NCBI GenBank assembly: GCA_016946835.1
Contig: JACVTC010000060.1
Location: 150,001 to 214,000, forward strand
Length of the DNA: 64,000 nt
Direction of reading: 5' to 3'
DNA from: Neocallimastix lanati (nom. inval.)
Lineage: Eukaryota > Neocallimastigomycota > Neocallimastigomycetes > Neocallimastigales > Neocallimastigaceae
The position numbers and the translations under genes were made by a program. Shown piece by piece: positions 42,898 to 55,300 of the stretch. The notes under the pieces are model-generated. The model ran no database searches, was not told the DNA's origin, and was given only the letters and a program-made list of their open reading frames with translations. Positions within the stretch are counted from its first letter, which is position 1. Every line of letters begins with the position of its first letter.

Positions 42898-45800
42898 ATG
42901 ACAAAACAATAGCTTCATTAAATAATTTACAAAATAATACTTTTACCAAGAATACCCCAATTGATAATAATTCCTTTAATAAAGAATCTGAAGAATCTGA
43001 TTTTAGTGACACAACTGAAAGTGAGGATGATATCATTATAAATGCTATAAAAAGAAAAATGAATGATAATAACAGCGAAAAGGAAGAAAATAATTCCAAG
43101 AAAGTACATAAAAGTTTAAAAGATAATCCACGTCCTTTCGCAACTCCTGCTTTAAGAAAGAAGAAAGAAAATGAGCTACATAATAAACCAAATAAAGTTT
43201 ATAAAAATCAAATACTTCCTTCAATTTTAACTCAACCAAATATTAACAAAGAAAAACAAAAAGAAAAGGAATTAAGAAATATAACAAGAGTAAGAGAAAG
43301 TAAAGAAGAAAACAACAATTATTCATCAAAAGGAAAGAAAAAAGTTGAATCTGAAGATATACTTGTAATCGATAAGGAAATAGAAGATATAGAAATGAAT
43401 AAAGATAATCAACAAAATAAAACTAATACTTTGGAAAAATTAATTTCAACAAAAACTAAAGAAACTAATAATGAAAATACTCAGTTAGTAAAAAGGAATA
43501 TCAAAATGATGAATAATAAAGAACCTTACAATATTATGGATGATTTAAATAATCTTAAATCCAGTATTACGATAGGTCAACTCTTGAATGCATGTCCGAA
43601 AATTCGTTCACAATTAACTCAAGGTTTAAAGTTAGAAAAATCTAAAATAATTGGAACTGTAGACAATGTAATAGCACGAACTTTATTAGTGAATAACTAT
43701 GATCATAGCTACATAAGTAAAAGTAATGAGGTAGCCGAAGAAGACTTAGCAATGGTTGATGCAAGTGTTGACGGAGTACTAGGAAAACTTTTAATTGATT
43801 CTTGTAGTAACCTAAGCATCGTTACTAAGCAGTATTTTGATAAATTACCTGGTGAATATGAAACAGTTGGAAAAAGTCGTGGAAGAATCCAACTAGCAAC
43901 ACAAGATGAAGAATACTCGGAAGGAATTATTGTTCAATTACCAGTAAAAATTAATAATTATGAATTTAATGCGGACTTTAGAATTATTGAGAAAGAAGAC
44001 TCATTTTATGATATGTTAATAAACTTTAAAACTCAAATCGATCATTGTTTATTTATTCATCCGACCTTAAACAGTTTATGTAAACTTTTGTCAGAAAGTG
44101 AATACGAAGAAATAGCTAAAATAAATAATCAATATTATGATGAAGAAAGTATAATTTGCACTATTAGAAAAGTTAAAGAAACGAATAATGAAAAGGAAAT
44201 TATAAAGGAATTAACTCCAATGGAATTTATTGAGAGTGATGAATTTTTAAGTACCTTAAATAAAGATTATAAAGAACAAATTATTAAAATTCTCAAAGAA
44301 ATGATTGACATAGTTGCCACTTCAACAGAAGAACTAACTCCTTCTAAACTTTCACCACATAAGATCCGTTTGAAAGCAAATGCAAAGCCAGTAAAATTAA
44401 GAAGTTATAGGTTAACTAAATTAAAATCAGATATCTTAAAAGAAGAACTTACAAAGCTTATTAAGAAAGGATTGATAGAACCATCCTGTTCAGAATGGTC
44501 ATCTCCAGTAGTACTCATTCTAAAACACAATGGAAAGTGGCGCTTGTGCATTGACTACCGAAAAGTCAATGATATGACAGAAAAAGATTCTTATTCAGTT
44601 CCATATATAGATGAAATTTTTGATAGTCTCGGAGGAGCTAAAATATTTACAACTCTTGATTTATTTTCTGGTTTTCACCAAATCTTAATGGATGAAGAAA
44701 GCGTTGAAGTAACCACTTTCACTACTAAGTTTGGAAATTATCAATTTAAGGTTATGCCTTTTGGACTTACTGGAGCTCCCTCAACCTTCCAAAGAGAAAT
44801 GAATAAAATTTTATTCCCTTTTATTGGTGAATTTGTTTATGTATTTATTGATGATGTTTTGATCTATTCAAAAAGTATCGAAGAACATTTAATTCATATT
44901 AAACAAGTATTAGAAGTATTTAAAGAAAACAAGTTAAAAATTAATATTGAAAAGTGCCATTTTCTTCAAACTGAAGTTGATGTATTAGGTCACAAACTTA
45001 CTACTAAAGGATTAAGTCCCATGGAAAGTAAGATAACAGCTATTAAGAAGTGGGAAGCCCCTTCATCACTTCATGAATTAAGATCATTTTTAGGAGCAGT
45101 GGGATATTATCGTGATTTTATTCCTAAATATGCTCAAATTACCTCACCTTTATGTAAATTATTGAAAAAGAATACCAAATATGAATGGAATAAAGAACAA
45201 CAAGAAAGCTTTGAACTCCTAAAAGAAAAATTAATCAATGCACCTATTCTAAAATTTCCGTCATTTGACAAACCTTTTATCATTAGAACTGATGCTTCGT
45301 ATAATGGAATTGGTGGAGTTCTTTTACAAAAAGAAGAAGAAACCGGTAAGGAGCATCCAATACACTTTATAAGTAGAAGTTTAAAGAAAGCTGAAAAGAA
45401 TTATGGTATTACCGATTTAGAAGGAACCGCTTTGTTTTACTGTATGACTAAATTTAAATCTTATATTGAAGGAAATCCATTACCTACAACTATTTACACA
45501 GATCATAAACCATTAGTTGGTTTATTTAAGAATAAAGAACCTTTGAATGCAAGGCAAACAAGATGGTGTCTAACCGCTAGTATGCTCGGAATTAATATAA
45601 AATATGAATCAGGCAAAAAGAATGTGTTAGCTGATGCTCTTTCAAGAATGAAAAGTAAGGAAGAGAGAAAGATATTATTAACAAAAATTACTAATGGAAA
45701 TAATGAAGAATTATTATCTAAAGTTATAAAGGAATTTATTAATGAAAAGTTTACTGTTATTGATGGTGAAGATTATTTTATCGACAATGGAAATTATAGA

Positions 45801-46874
45801 AAATTAATAACGGACGAAAATGAAAGGTTTAAATTAATTTTAGAAGCTCATAATATTGGCCACGAAGGATATTACAAAACATATCAAAGACTTAAGAAAA
45901 ACTTTTATTGGAATCATATGATTAAAGATATCAAAAGAATTGTTAGTAATTGTGAAAAATGCCAGTTAAATCGTCCTCAACCATATCCAGAACCAACCGA
46001 AAACCATCCAACTAAAGTGGAGGGTCCCTTTGTGCATTTAGGATTAGATATTATAGGACCGTTACCAAAAACAAGAAATAATAATCAATATATTATAGTA
46101 ACTGTTGATTACTTTACCAAATGGGTTGAAGCCGAACCCACTGAAAACATAACTTCCTCTGATATAATTAAATTTTTAATAAACGTTTTTGCAAGACATG
46201 GTGTGCCTCAAGTTATTACTACAGATAATGGAGTCCAATTCACTTCTGATATGACTAAAATCTTTCTTGATCTTTATGATGTTTATGTAAAATTCATAGC
46301 TACCTATCACCCTGAATCCAATGGTCTCACTGAAAACCGAAATAAAGAAATTGGAAAATTACTTCGTTTATTAGGAAGGAAAAATCAAGATTGGGATGAA
46401 GTTTTACCTTCTGCTTTATGGGCACTTCGAACTACCAAAAACACAGCTACCGGACATTCTAGTTTTGAATTAGTATATGGAAGAGAAGACCAACAGCCTT
46501 ATGATATAGCCATAAGAACAATTGAAAATGCAGGTAAATCGTATGATGAAATTTTAATGGAAAAATTTGTTCGTCATTATCAATGGACTAGAGAAGCATG
46601 CGAAAATGTGAAGAATGCTAACAAGTATTGGGCAACAAGACGAGAAGAACAAATAAGTATGAAAAAAGGAAAAGAATTAAAAGCTGGTGATCTTGTTCTT
46701 GTTAGAAACTTTAGCCGCACTAAGCTAGAACCATATTACAATGGACCATTTAAAATTTTAAAAATTCAATTCAACACGGCAACCTTAATCGATCAGAAAA
46801 CTGGGAAACAACTCGATAGGAATGTTCATTTTAAAAATTTAGTAAAGTTTAACTCCGCTTACAGAGAAGCTTGA
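42870..46874 (+). CDS. pol: E2 pol: protease, RT, RNase H, integrase (via -1 frameshift)
   Basis: 1,334 codons from the slippery site; an internal ATG at 43059 would give 1,271 aa but skips 63 open codons that follow the frameshift. In numbering from that ATG: protease D247-S-C (again Cys for Gly) and Y-D-M-L-I-N near 318-322; RT D534 and F-I-D-D 596-599; RNase H D745, E788, D815, D859; integrase H931, H935, C965, C968 and D997, D1056, E1092; GPY/F-type motif near 1225-1230. No chromodomain. A Gag-Pol fusion would be about 1,634 residues. The RT fingers have LKHNGKWR where E1 and E3 have PKPNGKWR. Intact and probably functional. Confidence 0.95.
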   Translation, partial: LLNGSRSTPNDKTIASLNNLQNNTFTKNTPIDNNSFNKESEESDFSDTTESEDDIIINAIKRKMNDNNSEKEENNSKKVHKSLKDNPRPFATPALRKKKENELHNKPNKVYKNQILPSILTQPNINKEKQKEKELRNITRVRESKEENNNYSSKGKKKVESEDILVIDKEIEDIEMNKDNQQNKTNTLEKLISTKTKETNNENTQLVKRNIKMMNNKEPYNIMDDLNNLKSSITIGQLLNACPKIRSQLTQGLKLEKSKIIGTVDNVIARTLLVNNYDHSYISKSNEVAEEDLAMVDASVDGVLGKLLIDSCSNLSIVTKQYFDKLPGEYETVGKSRGRIQLATQDEEYSEGIIVQLPVKINNYEFNADFRIIEKEDSFYDMLINFKTQIDHCLFIHPTLNSLCKLLSESEYEEIAKINNQYYDEESIICTIRKVKETNNEKEIIKELTPMEFIESDEFLSTLNKDYKEQIIKILKEMIDIVATSTEELTPSKLSPHKIRLKANAKPVKLRSYRLTKLKSDILKEELTKLIKKGLIEPSCSEWSSPVVLILKHNGKWRLCIDYRKVNDMTEKDSYSVPYIDEIFDSLGGAKIFTTLDLFSGFHQILMDEESVEVTTFTTKFGNYQFKVMPFGLTGAPSTFQREMNKILFPFIGEFVYVFIDDVLIYSKSIEEHLIHIKQVLEVFKENKLKINIEKCHFLQTEVDVLGHKLTTKGLSPMESKITAIKKWEAPSSLHELRSFLGAVGYYRDFIPKYAQITSPLCKLLKKNTKYEWNKEQQESFELLKEKLINAPILKFPSFDKPFIIRTDASYNGIGGVLLQKEEETGKEHPIHFISRSLKKAEKNYGITDLEGTALFYCMTKFKSYIEGNPLPTTIYTDHKPLVGLFKNKEPLNARQTRWCLTASMLGINIKYESGKKNVLADALSRMKSKEERKILLTKITNGNNEELLSKVIKEFINEKFTVIDGEDYFIDNGNYRKLITDENERFKLILEAHNIGHEGYYKTYQRLKKNFYWNHMIKDIKRIVSNCEKCQLNRPQPYPEPTENHPTKVEGPFVHLGLDIIGPLPKTRNNNQYIIVTVDYFTKWVEAEPTENITSSDIIKFLINVFARHGVPQVITTDNGVQFTSDMTKIFLDLYDVYVKFIATYHPESNGLTENRNKEIGKLLRLLGRKNQDWDEVLPSALWALRTTKNTATGHSSFELVYGREDQQPYDIAIRTIENAGKSYDEILMEKFVRHYQWTREACENVKNANKYWATRREEQISMKKGKELKAGDLVLVRNFSRTKLEPYYNGPFKILKIQFNTATLIDQKTGKQLDRNVHFKNLVKFNSAYREA

Positions 46875-46892
46875 GTCTTCGTCGGGGCATCT
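46875..46892 (+). promoter_or_regulatory. E2 G-rich tract before 3' LTR
   Basis: GTCGGGGCATCT abuts the LTR start; matches E1 and E3 at GGGCATC. Candidate plus-strand primer. Confidence 0.55.
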
Positions 46893-47379
46893 TGATAAGA
46901 ATGTACTAAATAATGCATTCTTAATTAAATCTACGATTTATTTCTAATACATTATGTGTACATTATTATTTTTGTACTTTAATAAATTTTTAAATTCAAA
47001 GATTAAAAATTAGATCAAAAATTATATTAAACTTTATAATTTTTATATTAAATCTTATATTAATAGTAATATTTTTATATATTTAAAACTTATATTAACA
47101 ATATTAATAATAAATCTTATTTTTTTATTTTTATATTAATAATGAAAATTTGTATTAATAATATTTTTATATATTGATAATTAAAAATTTATATATTATA
47201 TTTTAACTTTTATTATAAAATTTTATATCGAAATGTTTTATTTTATATTGAAAAATATTTTATTTTATTAAAAACCTTTATATTAGAATAGTATTTTTAT
47301 TTTTATTTGAATATTTTAACAGATTGTAATAAAAATTTTAGCCAATTAAATAAATTCTTATTAGTAATATTTTAGATAG

Positions 47380-47429
<50 letters not shown>

Positions 47430-47754
47430 TATTAATATTATAAATGTATTTTATTTATATTGTTATAATTAAATTTTATATAATTGATTATAAAAATCAA
47501 TTTAAATTTAATAGTTTTTATATATAAAAAGAAAAATAATAATAAAATGTAATTTAGTGGCAAGAACAACTTTTATGCCTTGAAAAAAAAAGTATAAATA
47601 GTTGTAAATTTTGCTACTAATTTTTAAATATCATCAAATAAAATAAAATAAAATAAAATAAAATAAAATAAATTTATAAATAAAAATAATAAATAAATAA
47701 ATAAAATTTGTGTTTCCTTACTTTATTTTTATTTAATTCTCTAAAACCTTAACA
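46893..47754 (+). repeat. E2 3' LTR (862 bp)
   Basis: Near-identical to 39630-40489; differs in A-tract length and in one position of the AAAAT repeat near 47645. TATA box at 47593-47601. Confidence 0.92.
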
Positions 47755-47758
47755 TATT

Positions 47759-48802
47759 TGATAAATAACAAAATTATTAAATTAAAATAAATAATAAAAA
47801 ACAAATTCATGTTATTAAAGTTTTCTAGCTTAACCCAAAAATTAATCCATTCTAAAAAAAATTAAATCCATATTTAAGAAAAATTAATTAAATAAAAATA
47901 ATTAAAATAAAATAATAATAATTTAATTAATCATTAATAATTTTAATTAAAAACTAAAATAAATTAATAAATAATATTTTTCTAAGACTACAAATAAACA
48001 AAATAATAAACATATTTAATAAATTATAAACAACAAATAAACAAACTTATAAACAACGCAAAATTAAAATTAAATAGTTAAATAATTTTTTAAGTTACTT
48101 TTATTTAAAATAATGATTATTTTATTTATTTTATAACTCAACTTTTATAAACAAATTGTAATTAAAATAACATTTTAAAACTCATCTTTATTAACATTTT
48201 AATTGTAAATATTGTTTAATTTAATAATAAATTATTCTTTATTTCTCTTTTATTAATTTTATTATTTTTAATGTAAATAGTTTAAAATCAAAGAAAAATA
48301 TAAAAACATGTAAATATTTCTTATAAATTATTCTTTATTATTAATTAGTTAATAAATTATTATAAATATTTTATTAGTTTTAATAATCAAAAGTATGATT
48401 ATTAATTATTTAATAAATTATTATAGATATTTTATTAGTTTTTAATAATCAATTTTTATGATTATTAATTATTTTGATAAATTATTATATATTTTATTAG
48501 TTATTAATAATCAATTTTATTATTAAAATTTAAAATAAATTAGTATAAATAATAAATATTTCATTTTATTATTTTATTAGTTTTAACAATTATTTTATTA
48601 ATTTAAACAAAATTAATTATTAAATAAATAAAGATTAATATTAAAATAAAAATAAATTTTTTTTAATAAAACATTTTTGTGTTTAATAATAAAACATATT
48701 TATTTTTTTAAATTTCTTAAATCAATTTTATTCAGTATTTATCCTTTTATTCACTTCTACAAAATTTAATTTTTGTAGATTAAGAATATTAGGTATAAAT
48801 CA
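47759..48802 (+). repeat. Solo LTR X', 1,044 bp
   Basis: Starts TGATAAATAAC and ends GGTATAAATCA; inverted counterpart of X (11679-12654). Flanks tatt (left, shared with E2) and taat (right). Confidence 0.8.
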
Positions 48803-48806
48803 TAAT

Positions 48807-49792
48807 AGATAAAGAATGAAGTAATAAATTGATTCTTATTAAAAACCTTTTAATATAGTCAAGGTGATTTTTAAAATATTAATAAATTTATGTATTCTTT
48901 ACATTAATAATTTTACTATATTATTTGATCTGAAAATTTAAGTTTATACATAAAATTTAATTTAAATTTATGTTCATTCCTTATAAAGGTAAATTAAATT
49001 TATGAGAGTTTAGCAATAACATAGTACTAATTACTTTTAGTATTATTTTTCTAAATAAGGAATAATTCCTGTATATAAACAACTTAAATAACTTTATCAA
49101 TATTTCTGTCTTTCGAATTAAGAAATAATTGAAATGAAAGAAATAAATAAAATAAAATTTTCTGTATTTAAAATTGTAAAAGATTTTTCATATATTAATA
49201 AATGTATTTTATTTTCTATTATGTCATTCAAATTAATATATAAGATTACATATTAAATTAGTATCAAAATTAAGTTAAAGTATTCAATTTTATTGTAATA
49301 CTGCTTCTCTTTTTTTTGTTTAATTCTTATCTATAATGCATCTTTTATATTATAGATTTATTTTGGTTAATTTGAATATTAGGAAATAATAAAATTTCTA
49401 TTTATTACAATAAGGAAATAATCAATAAGATTTAAAAATCTATTGTTTTTCCATCTCTTCAACTACTTCCAGAGGCTTTGCTACTTTTATATCTTCAAAA
49501 AGATATAAATTGACTACCTTGGAACCCCTTTTTAGGGGAGAGAAAAAAAAAGAAAATAAAAATAGAAATAAAAAAAAAATAAATAAATAAAAAAAAAAAT
49601 AAATAAAAATAAATAATAATAATAATAAAAATAAAATAAGAATAAAATAAATAAATAAAAATAATAATAAAAATAAAATAAAAATTAAAATAAAAATATA
49701 ATAAATAAATAAAAATTATTGTGAAAGAATAAAATTTTTTTTTTGTGTTTTAATATTATATAATTTTTTTTTGAATTCCTCGAACCATAACA
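48807..49792 (+). repeat. E3 5' LTR (986 bp)
   Basis: (A)GATAAAGAATGAAG to CGAACCATAACA. Near-identical to the 3' LTR. TATA candidates are GTATATAAAC near 49071 and GATATAAATT near 49502; I cannot choose between them. Confidence 0.9.
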
Positions 49793-49799
49793 TAAAGTT

Positions 49800-49817
49800 T
49801 GGTGGAGATATCGGGGA
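49800..49817 (+). promoter_or_regulatory. E3 primer binding site, 18 nt
   Basis: TGGTGGAGATATCGGGGA, seven bases after the LTR; identical to E1 and E2. Confidence 0.85.
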
Positions 49818-50694
49818 TTTCAAAATTAAAAACTAATATTAAAACATACACAATAATTTTATTTAATTAAAAAAAAAAGAAAAAAAAAAAAAAAAAATTT
49901 TTTTTTACAATAATATAGAAATATAATATATACATAAATAAATATTAATAATTTAAAGTAGCACCTACGTCCTTACTATATTAGTTGGATAAATAATTTC
50001 ATTCAACAAAGTTGTTATATTTCTGTTTGTGCAAGAGAAACAGTGTGATATAAAACTTTGAAATATTTATTCCTGTCAAGTACTAATTAGTAAGAATAAT
50101 AATTTAATTATATTATACATTTATTCATTAATATAAGAATACTTTTATACAATTTATAACTTATTGTAATCGGCGGCTGTTGGATGAAAAACTCCTTAGC
50201 TTAAGGCTTTGTTACAATTAAGTGTATATAGTAATTCGTATTTATATTATCGACTAAATTATATTATAATTGAAATTATAAATTCAAATTTATAAATATA
50301 TACATATATATAGTATCTATATATTGATACCAAGACTGTTGATATATATAGATATAAAAATTAGACGTTTATATTAGAGAATAGGAGAAAGATTGCTTTA
50401 CACATAGGGAGGTAGTAGAGCATTATTGAATAAGGTTTAGTGATACAAGTGATAACAGAATAGAAAAAGTGGTAAGGTCCCGTGTTCGTACAGGCACATA
50501 CTACTCTGTTATATTCACTATTCTGACGGTTCAATAGTGGAGGTCGAACGGCCCTGTAAAGAATCTGCGGATCCGAAAATAATATAAAGCTAATAATATA
50601 TATATAAGAAATATTTATAAATTTTCCATATTAATTTTTTTTAATTTAGCAATTAATTTATTCCGTGCTACATATAAGAAATTCTAGTGTACTG

Positions 50695-50733
<39 letters not shown>

Positions 50734-50815
50734 TGTTTACTGTTCTTACTCTGTGGTTAAGTGAAATTGAGCCAAAGAAGAAAGACTACTATATTTTTTT
50801 TACTACCTGTTTAAT
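49818..50815 (+). other. E3 untranslated leader
   Basis: No supported frame. GC-richer patches at 50170-50215 and 50385-50580; A-tract 50701-50729. Confidence 0.5.
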
Positions 50816-51022
50816 TTGGTTGTCGAGGTGTATCTTGAACCAAATAATTATCATTATAAGTGGTCGAAGTGTCATTCGAGCTTTTAACCTTAATATAATT
50901 ATATCTTCTATTGGTGATCGAAAGGTATTCGAACCAATAATATAAAATTTCCTTAGGTGGTCGAGTGTTATTCGAACCTAAAAATATATTTCTTGTAGGT
51001 GGTCGAAGTGTATTTCGAACCT
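50816..51022 (+). ncRNA. E3 leader hairpin array (5 units)
   Basis: Units at 50816-50843, 50858-50883, 50910-50938, 50953-50981 and 50997-51022. Outer stems differ but always pair: TTGGT/ACCAA, AAGT/GCTT, ATTGGT/ACCAAT, TTAGGT/ACCTAA, AGGT/ACCT. The two-base 5' bulge is TG, GG, GA, GG, GG. Inner stem TCGA(A)/(T)TCGA is kept (one TCGA/TTGA). The gag ATG is about 340 nt downstream. Confidence 0.85.
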
Positions 51023-51098
51023 CATATAAATAACTATAAAGATATAATTTAATAAACAATAATTATAAAATATTTTAATCTTGGATATCAAAATAAAA

Positions 51099-51138
<40 letters not shown>

Positions 51139-51255
51139 TATTTTTTTTTTTATCTCTGAAGTGTTTGTAAACTTACCTATTTTTTTTTTCTAATCTCTGA
51201 ATTGTTTGTAAACTTATAAATTCTAATACTATATTATATATATCTATAACATACT

Positions 51256-51302
<47 letters not shown>

Positions 51303-51360
51303 TATTATTTTTATTTTGAATATTTTACCTATATTACTGTATAATTTCTACTCAAGAAAT

Positions 51361-52320
51361 ATGGCTTCAGTTACTAATGATACTACTAATGTTCCTTCAT
51401 TTAAAGATCTTAAAAAGGAACTAAAATATGTTGATAAATTAAACAAGGACCATTTGGATATAAAATCTTGGGCTTCTGAAATTGAGTTATGGATCCAATT
51501 ACAAAATATCACTGATCCAAAAACTATTTTTGTTGCTTGCCTATTAACGTCTACTGGTGAACCAAGACAAATTATCCAAGAATTAGAACTACCTGCTACT
51601 ACAGCAGAAGAAGATGTATAATTGAATGGTTCCACTGATACTGGTGAGATGTCAGGATCTAGCACCAGTAGCTCTACTAGTTCAAGTAGTTCTAGTAATG
51701 ATAGTGTTAGAACTAACCGTTATCCTTCTTTTGTCGAGATCGTCAACGCTCTTGAAGTATTCTATGGGGCAAAGGAAGATCAGAATACCTTATTAAGGGA
51801 ATTGCGTGCTCTTAAAATTGGTAGAAATGAAAAAGTAAGGGATTTTAATAAAAGATATCGGACATTATATTTAAAATTAGATAAAACTCACAAAAAACAA
51901 ATCAGTATCTTGGACTATGCTGATGCACTTGAGAATAATATTGAGGCCTGGAAAAGAGTAACTTTAATTGATGATATACCACTTTCCAAGGCTTATGAAA
52001 TTGCAGAAAAAGTGGATAGACTTGCTGTGAGGTTACATCGTGTACCAAGTCCTAATAGAAATGTTTCCAACAATAATAATAATAATTATAATAAGAGTCG
52101 TAGTTCACCACCAAGAAATACTTATGAAAACAGGGACAATAGGAAAGTTTCTGATGAAAGTGAAAGGGAGAACCTTACACATGGACCAAGAAACTCTACC
52201 GTCAAAACCTGTTTCTTCTGTAAGGAACCTGGACATTATCAACAACATTGTCCCAAACTACAAGCCATTATAGAAGAAAATAAGAAACAGATTTTTTCCA
52301 AAGGACCTTTAAACCAGTAG
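51361..52320 (+). pseudogene. gag: E3 gag with one premature stop (codon 87)
   Basis: Same order as E1 and E2 gag: start MASVTNDT then FKDLKKELKYVDKL, WASEIELWIQLQNITDP, a Ser-rich low-acid segment where the others have the acidic run, capsid-like core FYGAKEDQNTLL and KVRDFNKRYRTLYLKL, and zinc knuckle C284, C287, H292, C297. Translation would stop at TAA 51619-51621, shortly before the Ser-rich segment; the frame is open again to the natural TAG. The start ATG 51361 matches the position used by the other two. Without readthrough only 86 residues are made, so no particle protein. Confidence 0.9.
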
Positions 52321-52340
52321 AAGGGAGAGGAAGCACTCCC
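52308..52340 (+). promoter_or_regulatory. E3 -1 ribosomal frameshift signal
   Basis: Heptamer TTTAAAC 52308-52314 in gag register, 8-nt spacer with the gag stop TAG, hairpin 52323-52340 (GGGAG, 8-nt loop, CTCCC). Pol follows in the -1 frame. Confidence 0.85.
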
Positions 52341-55300
52341 ATCAAAAAAATAGCTTCATTAAAATATACTTCCAATTCTTCTGATGCAGAAAGTAAAGAC
52401 TACAGAGTGGATTATACTATCAAAAGTCATGATCAGGTAGGAGAATATTTTGTCGGTGCGGCAAAAAGAAAACTTGATGAAAGTGATGTTGAGTTAGATA
52501 ATGGAAAAGGAAGGAAAATTCATAAAAGCCTACGTGATAATCCACGACCTATAAACACTCCTGCATTAAGAAAAAGAAAAGAAAGAGAATTGGAAACTGA
52601 AGAGGTGATACCTCATAAGAAACAGTTGCAAACATCAATAATTATGCAACCAAATATCAATAAAGAAAAGAAAATTGAAAAAGCAATACGTGATAAAGAA
52701 AGATTTTTGAAATCTAGTACTAATTCTAAAGAATTCGAAACTGCATCATCCAGTCAGTCTAATGTAAACTTAATTACTAATAAAGAGGAAATAACTTCAA
52801 AAGTTGATAATGTAGAAGCTCCAAGGGAAATTAACCAAACTAGAGAAAGAAAAAAAGACAAAAATAATAATAATAATACTAGTAATCCTAATAATAGTAA
52901 CAACGGAACTACTAGAAAAACCCCAGTCGTAAATGATATTAATAATAATAATACTATTAATATTAATAATAATGAAACTATTATAGATAATAATCATGTA
53001 ACGAATAATAAAAATATATTAAATAAATTAATTAATACAGATGGTATTAATAATAATAATAATGATAATGATAATAATAATAGTATGAAAATACCTCGGG
53101 TAAATCGAATTATTAAAATGCTTTCTAATTATAAGGAATATGATGTATGGGATGATTTAAGCAATACCAAGTGTAATATTACCTTTGGACAGCTTTGGAA
53201 TGCTGCGCCTAAAATAAGAAGTCAAGTTTCCCAAGGTTTAAAACTAGAAAAAGCCACCACTAATGTTGTTGGCGCTATTAATAATGTAGTTGCTACTACA
53301 ACATTAGTTAATAATGTTGATCATAACTATAAAAGTAAAAGTACAGAAATAACAGAGGAGGATATTGCAATGGTAGATGCCTCTGTTGATGGTGTATCTG
53401 GAAAATTACTTATTGATACGTGTAGTAATTTAAATATTATGTCATAAAAATATTATAATTCTCTACCATACCAATATACCGCTGTTGGTCATAGTTGTGG
53501 TAGAATAATGCTTGCCACTAGAGACGATGAATACTCTGAAGGAATAGTCGTTAGGATACCTGTGAAAATTAATGAGCTTTCATTGTTAATTGATTTCCGA
53601 ATTGTAGAAAAAGAGGAACCATTTTATGACATGCTAATTTAATTTAAAAACTATAGTTGATAATAGATTATTTATTAATCCCTTAAATAATTGCTTATGT
53701 AAATATAACATGGATGGTACTATCAGTTCTATTACACCAATAAATAATTCTGCAACTGACGAAAAATATATTTGTAGTGTTAACAAATTACTTGAGGATA
53801 ATAGTAAGGAAAAATATGCTGGTGGGGAATTAAAGAAATTAGAAGGATTACCACCTATGGAATATATACATAATACAATATTTATGAATACTCTAAATGA
53901 AAAATATAGAACTGATATAATACACCTATTAGAGGACAATATAGAAATTGTTGCTACGTCGTCTGAGGAATTAACACCATCATTGCTTTCACCACACAAA
54001 ATAAATCTAAAAGCTGGTACCAAACCTATAAAACAAAGAGCTTATCGGCTAACAAAATTAAAGACAGATATTTTAAAGGAAGAATTAACTAAGTTAATTA
54101 ATAAAAAGTTAATTGAGCCTTCAAATTCTGAATGGTCTTCGCCTATTGTTCTAGTACCAAAGCCTAATGGGAAATGGCGTATGTGTGTAGATTATAGGAA
54201 GGTTAATGATTCTACTATAAAGGATTCTTATTCTATACCATACATTGATGAAATTTTTGATAGTCTCAATGGTGCAACTATCTTCACTACCATTGACTTA
54301 TACTCTGGATATCACCAAATTTTAATGGAGGAAGAAAGTATTGGTATAACAACTTTCACCACTAAGTTTGGTAACTACCAATTTAAAGTTATGCCATTTG
54401 GTCTAACCAACGCTCCTGCAACCTTTCAAAGAGAAATGAATAGAATCCTATTTCCTTTAATAGGAAAGTGTGTTTATAATTTTATCGATGATATACTTAT
54501 ATACTCTAAAACAGTTGAAGAACACCTCCAACATATTCAACAAGTTTTATCCATACTCAAAGAAAATAGATTAAAACTTAATATTGAAAAGTGTCACTTC
54601 ATGAAAACAGAAGTGAATGTTTTGGGGCATAGATTAACCACTAAAGGCTTAAAACCTCTTGATAGTAAAATCGAGGTTATCAGAGATTGGAAACCCCCTC
54701 AGGACATCCATGAATTACGTTCATTTTTAGGAGCTGTTGGATACTATAGAAATTTCATCGATAAATATTCACAAATTACTGCGTGTTTGTGTAAATTATT
54801 AAGGAAAGGTGTGAAGTATGTTTGGACTAGTGAACACCAAAAATCGTTTGAAGTACTGAAAGAAAAACTAATAAATGCACCCATATTAAGTTTCCCTCAG
54901 TTTGATAAAGAATTTATTATACGTACCGATGCTTCTTATGATGGAATAGGAGGTGTGTTATTACAAAAAGATAATGAAACTGGAAAAGAACACCCTATTC
55001 ACTTTATTAGTAGAAGTTTGACCAGAGCAGAAAAGCATTATGGTATAACGGACCTAGAAGGTGCTGCCCTATATTATTGTATAACTAAATTAAAACCGTA
55101 TATAGATGGAAATCCAATACCAACTATTGTATATACGGACCATAAACCGTTACTAGGGTTGTTCAAAAATAAGGAACCACATAATGCAAGGCAAACTAGG
55201 TGGTGTTTGACAGCTAGTATGCTTGGTGTAGACATTAGATATGAAACCGGTAAAAAGAATGTGCTTGCTGATGCCCTATCCCGAATGAAAAATAATAAAG

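Larger units (their letters stand above)
39630..47754 (+). mobile_element. E2: apparently complete Ty3-type LTR retrotransposon, 8,125 bp
   Basis: LTRs 39630-40489 and 46893-47754 are nearly identical. The 4-bp duplication is tatt (39626-39629 and 47755-47758). Primer binding site, hairpin array, gag, -1 frameshift site, uninterrupted pol and G-rich tract are all present. The element points away from tRNA-Thr B, 15 bp from its mature 5' end. Directly behind its 3' LTR lies X', then E3, then Y'. It is the youngest layer of that stack by position. Confidence 0.93.

Noticed and set aside
50811-51059. Minus-strand frame of 82 codons
   Set aside because: Antisense to the hairpin array of the E3 leader; the inverted repeats keep it open by chance.
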